From Bradyrhizobium sp. 164 (GTDB lineage: Bacteria; Pseudomonadota; Alphaproteobacteria; Rhizobiales; Xanthobacteraceae): a stretch of DNA of 64,000 nt. Numbering within the stretch: the stretch's first letter is position 1; each line of letters opens with the position of its first letter. Under the pieces are notes generated by a model. It had not been told where the DNA came from, did no database searches, and saw nothing but the letters and a program-made list of their open reading frames with translations. The stretch covers positions 62,001-126,000 of the forward strand of contig NZ_JADPKA010000001.1 of NCBI RefSeq assembly GCF_023073715.1. Direction: 5' to 3'. Position numbers and translations under genes: made by a program. Of this stretch, positions 8,553 through 17,015 are shown piece by piece.

Positions 8553-10335
8553 ATGTCGATCGCCACTAACATCCAAAAACGTCCTGTCGCACGTCCTATT
8601 ACGTCCGCGTCGGCGTGCCGCTGAAGCTCCAGCCGGTGCCTAAGCGGAAAGAGATTTGGCAGTCACTTAAGACGAGCGACCCCAGGCAGGCGCGTGACAG
8701 AGCGGCGCCTGTGATCGCGTCATTCCGTGCTCGCTTCGCTGACATGGAGCAGCGCCGGGAGCCCTCCCCGGCCGATCTCCAGACGGCGGTGTGGTCCCAC
8801 TATGAAACCGGGCTGGACCACGACGGCCGGTCGCGCGCGGCGTTGCCGACAGTCGCGGCGTTGCGTGAGGTAACCGACAAGCTCGCAACCGATATCGAGG
8901 CGGGCCGCGTGCTCTGGTCCAGCGACCCGATGGTGCAGCTTAACGCGACCATTGATCTGATCGTCATGAGGGACGCGGCGAAGCTCGACCGGGAGCGGCG
9001 GGCGATCCAGCTTGCCGAGCTACGCAAGCACCTCGCCACCGGTGAGACGGCCTTAATCGAATGGAAGGCTGATGAGGTGATCCAAAGCGAACGGCTGCTG
9101 GTCGTCAAGGCTCGCCGGCCTACCGCGATCTATGCCAGCGATTGCAGCGCGCACAAATCGAGGTTCTGGAGCGTGCCGCCGAACGCGATGCCGGCAACTG
9201 GTCCGGTGTGCCCTCTGATCCGATCGTCGTGCCCGCCGATCTCACTCAGGGCAAACGGGTTGCCGCACCGGGCGAAACGCTGATGGAGCTTTACGACAAG
9301 TTCAAGACTGAGCGGCTTGGAGACGCGCGGCCGGATACTTGGGATCAGAACCGCAAGATTGTGAAGCTGTTCGCCGAATTCGTCGGCGAGGCGTCGCACG
9401 TCTCGGTGATCACGCGCAAAGCCGTCCGCAACTGGAAACAAGAGCTGGCCCGCTGGCCGGTGAAGGCGGCGGACAGCAAGGCATTCGAGGGAATGTCATT
9501 CCGTAAGGTAATTGAGGCGAACGAGACGGTCAAAAAGCCGACGATTAGCCAAAACTCGATCAACAAATATTTGGCGGCGCTCGGCAGTTTCGCACGATGG
9601 CTCTTGCAAAACGAGTATATCGACGATGACGTGATGAGCGCAATGTATCTGTCGATCGACAAGCGACGGAAGAACCGCTTCCCGTTCACCGTCGATCAGC
9701 TCAAGACGATCTTCAACTCGCCGCTGTTCGGCACGTGCCGAGGCGATGGCGCCGAGAGCAAACCGGGCAATGTGGCGGTGCGAGACTGGCGATATTGGAT
9801 TCCGCTGATCGCGATCTATTCCGGTGCTCGCCTGGGCGAGCTTTGCCAGTTGCTGACGTCAGACGTGCGCCAACTTCATGGCGTGTGGATATTTCACATT
9901 ACTGAGGTTGGCGGCGAGGATGAAAGCTCGACCAAGTCCACCAAGACGGACGGGTCAATGCGTGTGGTGCCGGTCCACTCCAGGCTGATCGAGTTGGGTT
10001 TCCTTGACTACCATGCAGGCGTGGCCGCACGCGGCGAGCAGCGATTGTTTTCCGAAGTCGATCGCGACAAGCGCGGCTATTTCGGTGAGGCCTCGAAATT
10101 CTTCAATGCCTACTTCAAAGCTGTCGGCGTGAAGGTGGACAGGCGCGTTAACTTTCATAGCTTCCGCCACAACGTCACCGACGCCTTCCGCGCGGCGGGT
10201 TACCTGGATGAGCAGCATGGCATACTGCCGGGGCATGCAAAGGCCAGCACCACGGGGCGGTATGGCGTATTGCCGGAAGGACCTCTGCGGGATCGCATGG
10301 CGATGATCGAGTCGATTCACTATAGCTTTTCGTGA
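8553..10335 (+). pseudogene. Tyrosine recombinase/phage integrase, two frameshifts in the N-terminal half
   Basis: The gene starts MSIATNIQKR at 8553, then continues in a second frame as RTSYYVRVGVPLKLQPVPKR and in a third as SPAYRDLCQRLQRAQIEVLE. Frameshifts are therefore expected near 8575-8590 and 9095-9120. The catalytic C-terminal part is intact in one frame from about 9118. It has Arg in IYSGARLGELCQL, Lys in STKTDGSMRVVP, HxxR in NFHSFRHNVTDAFR, then ILPGHAKASTTGRYG with the nucleophilic Tyr. A TTG at 9142 could start a 397-residue C-terminal product. It belongs to the common alphaproteobacterial DUF6538-type island integrases and probably catalysed insertion of the 8.4-22.4 kb element. 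Mobility is likely lost. Confidence 0.85.
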
Positions 10336-10347
10336 GAATGGCGCGGC

Positions 10348-11154
10348 TTATTTGCTCGCCCCAGGCTGCTCCTTGTCTACAATCGGCATATTTAGTCCGT
10401 CCCTGTGTTGGCGCTTCGGATACTGCCACTCCGGCAATTTCAAGTCTTCGGGTATCAGTAGCTCGCCTATCATGGGAGGCTGCTTGCTTGGCTGCGATCG
10501 CAAGTGCTGCTTGCGGCTCTCGAGGCGCGCAACTTCCAAAGCCAATACCTTTTCGATCTGGATGGGAAATACGTATTTACTTACGTATGGCTTCGGATCA
10601 GTTCCGAGTTGGCCAGCATGCGCCAGCTCCAAAATCCTATAGTGCGCGCAAACGCGTGACAAATATGGCTGGATCTTCGCATCAGCCATTTTCGCATTGT
10701 CTAGAATAAACTTGCGCATGTTCCCCGCATTGGTCACCAACTCGCCGACGAGCGCTTTCTGATCTGTTGGGAGAGACTCCAGCCAACTCTTGTCGAACAA
10801 CTTTTCAATTAACAAGAAAGTGGATGAATCCTGCTGCCGGCTGCGCAGGTCTCTGGATAGCAACGCGTTTGTGCCAGACATCTGACTGTATGGGCCATAG
10901 AAGCGATCCAGCTTATCCTGAATCTCCTTTACTTCGAGCTCATTTGCCTTTTGCCAGATCGTAGCTTCATTGTTGAGCTGGGACACGCGAAGCGTCTTCG
11001 TCGTCATTACGGCGCTAACAATGAGGGCAACGATGCCGACCGCTGCACTGCCCAACGGAGAAATAACAGTCGCGTAGTCTTTTGCCGTCCAAACGTCCGC
11101 GGCGGACGCGGTCGTGCTGGCAACCACTTGTATGAATGCACCGCCCGTGGACAT
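10348..11154 (-). CDS. Hypothetical protein with two N-terminal membrane segments
   Basis: The ATG at 11154 follows the stop of the PP-loop gene by 2 nt (TGATCATG), so the two are translationally coupled. The product is about 268 residues. A hydrophobic stretch near residue 10 and a clear membrane helix (SAAVGIVALIVSAVMTTK) are followed by a charged, helical cytoplasmic domain (ATIWQKANELEVKEIQDKLD) and a Pro-rich tail. I do not recognise a family. Coupling with the PP-loop protein inside a mobile island suggests the two work together. An effector/anchor pair in a defence module is one possibility, but nothing in the sequence proves it. Confidence 0.7.
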   Translation of the reverse strand: MSTGGAFIQVVASTTASAADVWTAKDYATVISPLGSAAVGIVALIVSAVMTTKTLRVSQLNNEATIWQKANELEVKEIQDKLDRFYGPYSQMSGTNALLSRDLRSRQQDSSTFLLIEKLFDKSWLESLPTDQKALVGELVTNAGNMRKFILDNAKMADAKIQPYLSRVCAHYRILELAHAGQLGTDPKPYVSKYVFPIQIEKVLALEVARLESRKQHLRSQPSKQPPMIGELLIPEDLKLPEWQYPKRQHRDGLNMPIVDKEQPGASK

Positions 11155-11156
11155 GA

Positions 11157-12092
11157 TCACTCCGTCGAAGCCGTTTGGTCGATAAAACATCCGCAGCCAC
11201 CATAATCTGAATCCTCGCTTGACGAGGCGTGTTCCGACGTTGCGCGCATTCTGAAAGCGCGCAACGTGAGCGGCCGCTTTTTATTGCCATGCCGTCGATC
11301 CGCGAGGATAGATACGTCCTTCCCAAGGTATTCTCTGATCTCTTGCTCTTTCTGCTCGTGATAAGAATACACGTCGGGCAGCGTCTGCAACAGCAGGCGA
11401 TAGTGCGCGTGCCCCGCTTTGATGCAAAACCCGAAGCAATTGTTGTGGCTGAAGCCAAGCGCGTATAAGCGAGGCGGCGCGATCCTTTCGGCTCGCATCC
11501 ATTCGATGACGTCCCACTTGGCTAGCCAGGGCTCCGAACACAGCGGAGCCTCATACGTCCACCCCTCCAGGGCGCGTCTTGGCCTCAGACCTCCACCACG
11601 TCCGTCATCGAAGCGGTGCGCCTCCGTGAAGTCTATTCCTACGTAGCAAACGGTATCGCGGGGATCACAATTTTCTACAAGCCATCTGTCAGCAGCGCGA
11701 CGTTTAAGAATTTTGCTGCACGGATCGAGTCTACTATTGCCTAAGAACCGCTCGTCAAAAAACACCTCCCAGATGTCCCGACCATCCTTCAACCAAACAA
11801 GTTGAGGGATAGTCGCAACTGCTTCCGTGCTCAAACGCTCCAAGTATCTTTTCCACTTTGGCCGATCCCTGAAGTCCGGAAACTCTGAGTATGATGGAAC
11901 CTTCATTCTCCCCGAGAGGGAGATTCCGAAGACATTGGCCGCGCCTTCGATCAAAAATCGATAGGCATCCGGGTCTTCCATCAAAGTGTCAGTAAACAAA
12001 AGTTGCAGGCGGTCGAGGCCAACACGTTCGGCCACTCGCTTAGCGGCAGCCCAAGAGCCTGCGCCAGCGCTGAACATTACCACGTGCTGCAT
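11157..12092 (-). CDS. PP-loop (PAPS reductase-like) protein of mobile elements
   Basis: A 311-residue protein. The N-terminal MQHVVMFSAGAGSWAAAKRV followed by LLFTDTLMEDPDAYRFL is the nucleotide-binding PP-loop fold of phosphoadenosine-phosphosulfate reductase-like proteins common in phages and islands. The usual SGG is SAG here. Several Cys (LDPCSKILKRRAADRW, NNCFGFCIKAGH, GGCGCF) could bind metal or an Fe-S cluster. The family activates substrates by adenylation and sulfur chemistry; DndC-like members modify DNA, but this one is not recognisably DndC. It overlaps functionally with the membrane protein directly downstream. Confidence 0.78.
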   Translation of the reverse strand: MQHVVMFSAGAGSWAAAKRVAERVGLDRLQLLFTDTLMEDPDAYRFLIEGAANVFGISLSGRMKVPSYSEFPDFRDRPKWKRYLERLSTEAVATIPQLVWLKDGRDIWEVFFDERFLGNSRLDPCSKILKRRAADRWLVENCDPRDTVCYVGIDFTEAHRFDDGRGGGLRPRRALEGWTYEAPLCSEPWLAKWDVIEWMRAERIAPPRLYALGFSHNNCFGFCIKAGHAHYRLLLQTLPDVYSYHEQKEQEIREYLGKDVSILADRRHGNKKRPLTLRAFRMRATSEHASSSEDSDYGGCGCFIDQTASTE

Positions 12093-12194
12093 TCCAGAAT
12101 CCCCCCGCGCAATCTAAGCGCGAGGACGATTCTGAGCAATAGGGCGGTGCCCAAAAGCAAGAGAGCGCGGTGTGATCCGCGCCCTCTTTTCCGG

Positions 12195-12371
12195 TCACTT
12201 GAGCTTCGCCGCCTGCGTCAACTCGCGGGCTAGCATTCGGGCGATGACCAATGGTGGCGAGCCGCCGACCTGGGTCGCTTTGGTCCCAAATTCGGTGGCG
12301 ACGCGCACCATGCCGGAACGGATTTCGTAACTGCCGGTGCGGCGATCGTCGTCGTAGGTGAAGCTGGTCAT
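12195..12371 (-). CDS. Small hypothetical protein (58 aa)
   Basis: MTSFTYDDDRRTGSYEIRSG starts at 12371, overlapping the stop of the upstream 80-residue gene by ATGA. The start is favoured by this coupling over the longer frame, whose extension overlaps its neighbour. The sequence is balanced and protein-like (MVRVATEFGTKATQVGG) with no recognised domain. It is probably a minor phage or island gene. Confidence 0.6.
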   Translation of the reverse strand: MTSFTYDDDRRTGSYEIRSGMVRVATEFGTKATQVGGSPPLVIARMLARELTQAAKLK

Positions 12372-12610
12372 GCTGCTTGCTTCAAGAATTCGTGCGGCAT
12401 CAGCACGCCTTCGCCGCGGCACCACGCTTCGACGGTATCGATATTGCCGGTTGCAGTGATGTCGCCTTCCTTATTGACCAATGCGTATTTCGCACCGGAA
12501 TGGAATTCACTCTCGCGCGCGGTGAGAGTGCAAAGGCTTTGACCGGTCGCACGCTTGTAGCGACGGCGGGCAGCGGAATATGTGATAGGCTTAAAGGGAT
12601 CGATAGGCAT
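12368..12610 (-). CDS. Small hypothetical protein (80 aa)
   Basis: The product begins MPIDPFKPITYSAARRRYKR and is preceded by a purine-rich AGAGAAGTGA stretch. It forms a two-gene unit with the 58-residue gene through an ATGA overlap. The KYALVNKEGDITATGNIDTV segment suggests a small beta domain. No family is recognised. Two strong hairpins lie upstream at 12655-12719. Confidence 0.6.
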   Translation of the reverse strand: MPIDPFKPITYSAARRRYKRATGQSLCTLTARESEFHSGAKYALVNKEGDITATGNIDTVEAWCRGEGVLMPHEFLKQAA

Positions 12611-12654
12611 TCACTTCTCTCCGTATCAGTAGATGAGTTTCTCCCCTGACAACT

Positions 12655-12680
12655 CAGCCGGCGGTTTGTGCCGCCGGCTG
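12655..12680. other. Perfect 10-bp stem hairpin
   Basis: CAGCCGGCGG and CCGCCGGCTG flank a 6-nt loop (TTTGTG). No T-run follows on either strand, so it is not a standard terminator. It sits 45 bp upstream of the 80-residue gene. Confidence 0.7.
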
Positions 12681-12697
12681 TGTCACTGATAGAGGAG

Positions 12698-12719
12698 AAG
12701 CGAACGGAGGTGTTCGCTT
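12698..12719. other. Perfect 8-bp stem hairpin with GGAGGT in the loop
   Basis: AAGCGAAC and GTTCGCTT enclose GGAGGT, a Shine-Dalgarno-like hexamer, on the + strand. It follows the GC-rich hairpin by 17 bp. A nick site for the nearby HUH protein or an RNA regulatory element are both conceivable. Confidence 0.6.
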
Positions 12720-12762
12720 ATCGGCCCCTATAGTCAGCGCGATATGGGACTTCGCACACTCT

Positions 12763-13041
12763 TCAGTGCGACATATTGTCCGCATGCTCTAGCGCGTCAA
12801 TGATCAGGTCGCCGCGAATCTCGAGCGGCCAGATGTCTCCGGTCATGCCGAGCACAAGCTTGATCTCGTTCTCGCGGCATTCGCCGGCGGCCCGGCTCCC
12901 CTCGCTGAAGAGATTGCGGCTGTCGATCTCATTCAGAGCCGTGAAGAGATCGTTGTAGGCGGAGGTCGGAATGAACGTTCCAGATGCAGCGGACAAGATC
13001 AGCCCCATGGTTGGTGTGATGCACGCTGCCATGAGACTCAT
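12763..13041 (-). CDS. Small hypothetical protein with hydrophobic N-terminus (92 aa)
   Basis: The N-terminus MSLMAACITPTMGLILSAAS is hydrophobic and could be a signal or anchor. The remainder (NDLFTALNEIDSRNLFSEGS, then LVLGMTGDIWPLEIRGDLII) is protein-like. No family is recognised. It is divergent from the HEPN-like gene at 13215, and a long palindrome lies between them. Confidence 0.45.
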   Translation of the reverse strand: MSLMAACITPTMGLILSAASGTFIPTSAYNDLFTALNEIDSRNLFSEGSRAAGECRENEIKLVLGMTGDIWPLEIRGDLIIDALEHADNMSH

Positions 13042-13079
13042 GTTCCTAAAGTGGCGTCAAGCCGTTGCTTCATCTAAAG

Positions 13080-13105
13080 ATTGTAAGTCAGCACTGACTT
13101 ACAAT
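13080..13105. promoter_or_regulatory. 26-bp palindrome, candidate operator between divergent genes
   Basis: Arms ATTGTAAGTCAG and CTGACTTACAAT are perfectly complementary around a 2-nt centre. The symmetry and length suit a dimeric TetR- or Xre-like repressor. It lies 39 bp from the start of the minus-strand small gene and 110 bp before the HEPN-like gene. Confidence 0.6.
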
Positions 13106-13214
13106 GGCAAGCAGGGTCCAGCGATCCACAGCTGAGCTCAAGTAACAGTTGTAGCAAGTTGATCCATCCCTCATTATTTTTCCCCAAGGGGCCGATAATC
13201 ACCGGGGAAGTGAA

Positions 13215-14141
13215 GTGGAAAGAATTAATCCGTTTTCCTTTTACGATTTTGGAAAAACCATACAGACGCTGATCGAGCTATCAGGTGAGCTTCCGTCACA
13301 GCGGGTATTTTGGCCCTTGTGGCAGGCTAAGGTAAAGATGGAGGGCCTCCTCGGTGGGCAGCCAATCCCCATCGGCATAACCGACGGAAAAGCAAGAGAG
13401 GCGTATTTGCGCATGAATTCGCTCTGGGATGAACGATTTCAGACGAAGGATGCTGAAGGTAAGTCTTCCCTGCGATTTCCCGATGAGAAGGATCCCCCGA
13501 TTAAGGAATGGGAGCTTAATTGGATACGATCCGCAGTCAGTGAGTTTGAGACTGTTTTTGCCGAAGAGATGCGAGAAACCGCCACATACTTCGTGCCTCG
13601 TCGTGGCATCTATCATACGCCAGCATTGGTTGATGCTGCCGACAATACCTTTCCCGCTGACTTGCAGCCCCACATCCCACAGAAGGCAAAAGACGATTGG
13701 AAAGCGGCTGGCCGGTGCTTGGCGTTCAATCTTCTTTCCGCCTCGGGCTTCCACGTTGCTCGCGCTGTGGAGGCTTGCCTTGAAGTCTATTATCAGTTGT
13801 TCAGCGGTAGGGCTGGCGCAACGCTGCACGGTTGGAAGGATTACATCAGCGCCCTGGAGAAGATCGCCGAAAAGGAACCTACTCCCTGCCCGTCTAAAAA
13901 GACGCTCACTGAATTGGATCAGATGAGAGAGGACTACCGCAATCCGATCGTTCATCCCCGGGTCGTGTTAACCGAAGGCGACGCCAGAATGCTGTTCGCA
14001 AACGGAGAGAGCCTGATCATAGCGATGGCGCAGGAGATTGCCGAAGCGGGGAAGGGTGTTCAGCACCCCCTCCAGCTTGAGGGAGGTAGTAACACTAAAG
14101 CGCCGGACATCCCCGAGGCGGCGGTCACAGCCGGCGCATAG
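13215..14141 (+). CDS. Hypothetical protein with a HEPN-like C-terminal motif
   Basis: A 308-residue protein; its start is preceded by GGGGAAG. The C-terminal half is helical (AFNLLSASGFHVARAVEACL) and ends in MREDYRNPIVHPRVVLTEGD. This contains R242-x4-H247, the Rx4-6H signature of HEPN domains, many of which are RNases in toxin and abortive-infection systems. The first half (KVKMEGLLGGQPIPIG) is unfamiliar. The assignment rests on this motif and its helical setting only. The gene may be controlled through the palindrome upstream and is likely an island defence or toxin-type gene. Confidence 0.6.
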   Translation: MERINPFSFYDFGKTIQTLIELSGELPSQRVFWPLWQAKVKMEGLLGGQPIPIGITDGKAREAYLRMNSLWDERFQTKDAEGKSSLRFPDEKDPPIKEWELNWIRSAVSEFETVFAEEMRETATYFVPRRGIYHTPALVDAADNTFPADLQPHIPQKAKDDWKAAGRCLAFNLLSASGFHVARAVEACLEVYYQLFSGRAGATLHGWKDYISALEKIAEKEPTPCPSKKTLTELDQMREDYRNPIVHPRVVLTEGDARMLFANGESLIIAMAQEIAEAGKGVQHPLQLEGGSNTKAPDIPEAAVTAGA

Positions 14142-14165
14142 AGGCATAGTCAGAGGAGAAAAGGT

Positions 14166-14378
14166 TTGCCGAAGTTCACCACCTTCAACGGCTACACCAA
14201 CATTTTCGCCGACAAAGACGGCCGCCGATATCCCAGCGGCATCGTTCACCCTTCGGCGGAAGCTGCAATAGCAGCCCAATCAGCCACCCAGACTGTGGGA
14301 ACCCCTATAGGCGTTGCGCAGATTATTTGGGATGAACCGGACGACGCTCCGTGGAAGCCTTGGATGAAAAAGACATGA
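14166..14378 (+). CDS. Small hypothetical protein (70 aa), TTG start
   Basis: AGGAGAAAAGG precedes a TTG at 14166 at good spacing, and no ATG is available. The product starts MPKFTTFNGYTNIFADKDGR, a compact beta-like sequence, and ends DAPWKPWMKKT. It closely follows the HEPN-like gene and may be co-transcribed with it. Its 3' end overlaps the convergent HUH gene by 56 bp. Function unknown; a small partner of the upstream gene is a possibility. Confidence 0.5.
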   Translation: MPKFTTFNGYTNIFADKDGRRYPSGIVHPSAEAAIAAQSATQTVGTPIGVAQIIWDEPDDAPWKPWMKKT

Positions 14379-15135
14379 TCTCCCTAATCTCGCTGTAGGT
14401 CCATCTCGCGTCCTGTTGCAGCGGCCGGGTGACCGTGAAGGCTGGGCCGATCTTCGCTGACACACGCCGCAGGTTGCGCGTGGCGTAGGTTGCCCAGCCA
14501 TCATCGCGCAAAGGCTTGATGTCGATCTGAAACTGTTTACCCCGCCCCGGCCATTCACCCCAGGCCCTTCGCATAGCTTCCTTTAGAAACTCGTTCTCGG
14601 TGACGCCAGCGAAGGCGCCATGGATATGCAGGCGTCCATCCCAATCACGATCAATGCAAAACCAGTAAGGCAACCGAACGCCAGCCCGGGCGAGTTGGTT
14701 GTCAAAAGACCGCTTCAGTGACTCAAGGAAGCCTTGTGGATGAGTCAGGGCCTTCTCCCGCGCCTTCTGAGTCAGGTTGAAGGTGAACGCATAAGCGGGC
14801 TTGTCTGAGATCTGGAGGGCCGCTGTCGCGGCCACGGCTTTGACTACGTCACCGGTAAGAGCCCACACGGGTATGTTGTCGTTGGAGGGTGTTACGGAGC
14901 TGCCGATACGAAGATTAGAGGGTGTGGGGTGTGCAACTGAAGTCTCTTCGGCCAGCATGTGAGCCGGAACGCGGAAAGCGGCTATTTTTTCGAGGATTTT
15001 CTTGTCTTTGAAGGCGGATTGCCGAACCCGCTTGGGGACTTTTTTCGACCGTTTTTGAGGCCGGTTGTCCTGCGAAATGGCAACGGTCCCGCTATATAGA
15101 TGGTGATCTTCGGACGTTCTCTTAAGCAACGGCAC
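14323..15135 (-). CDS. HUH-type replication initiator/endonuclease-like protein
   Basis: A 270-residue protein with motifs in the order expected for Rep-type HUH nucleases. A beta strand AYAFTFNLT (about 115-122) is followed by the metal-binding LHIHGAF (His170-x-His172) and then WATYATRNLRRVS with Tyr217 as candidate nucleophile. The N-terminal 110 residues are basic and Pro/Ser-rich. HUH proteins nick single-stranded DNA to start rolling-circle replication or transfer, so this may be the replication protein of an element inside the island. I saw no relaxase or capsid genes with it. The transcription unit is bounded upstream by a strong hairpin at 15151. Confidence 0.65.
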   Translation of the reverse strand: MPLLKRTSEDHHLYSGTVAISQDNRPQKRSKKVPKRVRQSAFKDKKILEKIAAFRVPAHMLAEETSVAHPTPSNLRIGSSVTPSNDNIPVWALTGDVVKAVAATAALQISDKPAYAFTFNLTQKAREKALTHPQGFLESLKRSFDNQLARAGVRLPYWFCIDRDWDGRLHIHGAFAGVTENEFLKEAMRRAWGEWPGRGKQFQIDIKPLRDDGWATYATRNLRRVSAKIGPAFTVTRPLQQDARWTYSEIREIMSFSSKASTERRPVHPK

Positions 15136-15150
15136 GTTCGGGTCCTCCAG

Positions 15151-15182
15151 AAAGCCATCCGGGTTCGCCGCCGGGTGGCTTT
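15151..15182. terminator. Stem-loop terminator candidate between the tape-measure remnant and the HUH gene
   Basis: AAAGCCATCCGG and CCGGGTGGCTTT pair over 12 bp with one G-T wobble around an 8-nt loop. Short A and T runs at its edges make it usable on both strands. Confidence 0.6.
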
Positions 15183-15316
15183 CGCATTTCAGGTTGGGTT
15201 CAGTGAAGAGATATAGCGGGCGAATTCAGGATCACGCGCTGTTTCGTCACCGGAGGACTCCACCAGGACGCCGCTGGGTGCGGAGTTCCTGAGCGATCAT
15301 GGTGCGAACCTGATGC

Positions 15317-16173
15317 TCAATAGAGCGCGACGTTCTCCCCGGTGCGTTGGTGGTCCTGGTCCGACATGCCGGGGGTGCCCTGGACTGTGACGCTGATCGA
15401 CGGCGCGATGACATTTGAGGGCGCGATCATGGGCGCGGCCCCGCTGCCGGCGCCGCCGACAAGCCCGCCATCGGCAAACCGGGGGATGCGATCGCTGTTG
15501 ATCGCCTCCAGGACCGCGCGATGCTTCGCCACGGCGGAGGCGCGGACCACGAATTCACCATTGCTGAGCCGCGCCGGAATGCTGTCCGACGTGCCCGTTC
15601 CTGATCCCGCGATGTAGCCGCCGACGCCTTGGTAACCGGTGCGGTGCCGCCGACTAGCCCGCCGTCTGCAAAGCCAAGGCCTCCAGACAGAGTTCGCATC
15701 AGCGGCTGCACGATCAGCATCTTGATCATGGCCTCTTCCAGGGCGCGGACGATCGCCCGGGACATGTCCGCGAACCCGGCCGATACGCTCTTTGTGCCGT
15801 CCAGGATGTCCGCGAGGCCGGTCGTAAGGCTGCTGCTCATGGTGCTGCCGATCGAGCGCATGGCCTCATTGGTCCGCATGGCCGACGCCTCAACCGAGTT
15901 CAGGGCGGTCCCTACGTCCGAATAGAGGCCCCTAAGCTGTTCGGCGATCTGCACGTCTTGAGGATCTAGGAGTGAGGTCTGCCGGCCGCGCCGGATTGAC
16001 TGCGCCACGGTGGCCTTTTCAATGGCCTCGGTGGCAGCGCCATAGGCGGCGGTCACCTCTTCGATCCGTTGGCGCTGCTCAGCCGTAACGACGCCTTCGC
16101 CCGTGCCGGCGGCGGCGTTGGCCTGCATGGCAACGGTTTCGGTGCGCGTCACTGGCAGACTGCTCGCAATCAA
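15317..16173 (-). pseudogene. Phage tail tape-measure protein, C-terminal remnant with a frameshift
   Basis: Read leftward, the frame contains SSSLTTGLADILDGTKSVSA, AIVRALEEAMIKMLIVQPLM and the Gly-rich LGFADGGLVGG. It then continues in another frame as NGEFVVRASAVAKHRAVLEA and IPRFADGGLVGGAGSG. Repeats of FADGGLVGG and the NGEFVV motif are typical of the C-termini of lambda-like tape-measure proteins, which set tail length. A frameshift near 15620-15640 and the missing N-terminal part mark it as a remnant. Other tail genes are absent. Confidence 0.75.
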
Positions 16174-16247
16174 TAAGAGATATGAGAGCTTTGACTATTC
16201 CCACTTTCGCCATATCGAACGGACCATCCGCTGGATAGCCTAAACCC

Positions 16248-16661
16248 ATGATGACTGCGCTCGATCTTGTATGTGAACTGGTCTCGCGCAATTCGCTTGT
16301 AGACGCGATCTATCTATTCAAACCAATCGCCTCGCCACCAATCCAAGAGAACGCTGCGCTCAGCGAAGACGAGCGGATCTTGGTAGCGGATGCATTGGAT
16401 TTGAGAGCAAGCACATGCCTACCCTTCTGGGAGTGCCTCCTACAACTCATCAGCGTTAGGGATGTTGCAGCCCAGACGCTACTCACCCTCGCGAAAAGGC
16501 ACAATCGACAAAGCGATACTGCGGAGCTTATACCGAGAGAAAGAGTCACTGTGGAAGGGCTCGTTGCGCTTGTTGATTCCCTAGCCCGCGGCACGACCCT
16601 CGCTCTCTCATCGAGGGTGCGATGTTTCAGATGGAGTAAAGCGACACATTCCAATGCTTGA
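16248..16661 (+). CDS. Hypothetical protein (137 aa)
   Basis: MMTALDLVCELVSRNSLVDA begins a mostly helical protein (CLPFWECLLQLISVRDVAAQ). It overlaps the next gene by 8 bp (ATGCTTGA), which implies translational coupling. The last 30 residues are less protein-like. No family is recognised. Confidence 0.5.
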   Translation: MMTALDLVCELVSRNSLVDAIYLFKPIASPPIQENAALSEDERILVADALDLRASTCLPFWECLLQLISVRDVAAQTLLTLAKRHNRQSDTAELIPRERVTVEGLVALVDSLARGTTLALSSRVRCFRWSKATHSNA

Positions 16662-16947
16662 CTTCCACTGTAGAGAGTCGGCTCACAATGACTTGCTTAT
16701 CCGGCAAATAGCCGAAGCATTGGAGATGAAGGGCTATCTCGCCCACTCTGGGCAATCGTATCACTTCTACGGTGCGCAGCTGATGAGTGAGGATGAACTG
16801 ATCCAGTTCTTGTCAAAATCTCTGCTGTACTGCCCCGTAATAGATCGGGCGTGGATCGCCCATCAGTTGATTGAGCGGGCATGTGGCCTAAGGATATCGC
16901 CTGGAAAGAATTACACAGGCTACCCAACGATCTTTGCGCAGGTTTAA
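16654..16947 (+). CDS. Hypothetical protein (97 aa), coupled to the preceding gene
   Basis: The product MLDFHCRESAHNDLLIRQIA is followed by ALEMKGYLAHSGQSYHFYGA and an acidic helix. Start and stop overlap with the 137-residue gene points to a two-gene module inside the island, perhaps toxin-antitoxin-like in layout. No motif supports a function. Confidence 0.5.
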   Translation: MLDFHCRESAHNDLLIRQIAEALEMKGYLAHSGQSYHFYGAQLMSEDELIQFLSKSLLYCPVIDRAWIAHQLIERACGLRISPGKNYTGYPTIFAQV

Positions 16948-17015
16948 AGGGGCAATCTTTACGGCTAGACGCCGAAGACGGCCAAGTTGGCTTGGCAACG
17001 CAATAGGGGGCGGGA

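Noticed and set aside
12763..13041. Possibility that this small gene is the repressor for the 13080 palindrome
   Set aside because: It has a hydrophobic N-terminus and no helix-turn-helix.
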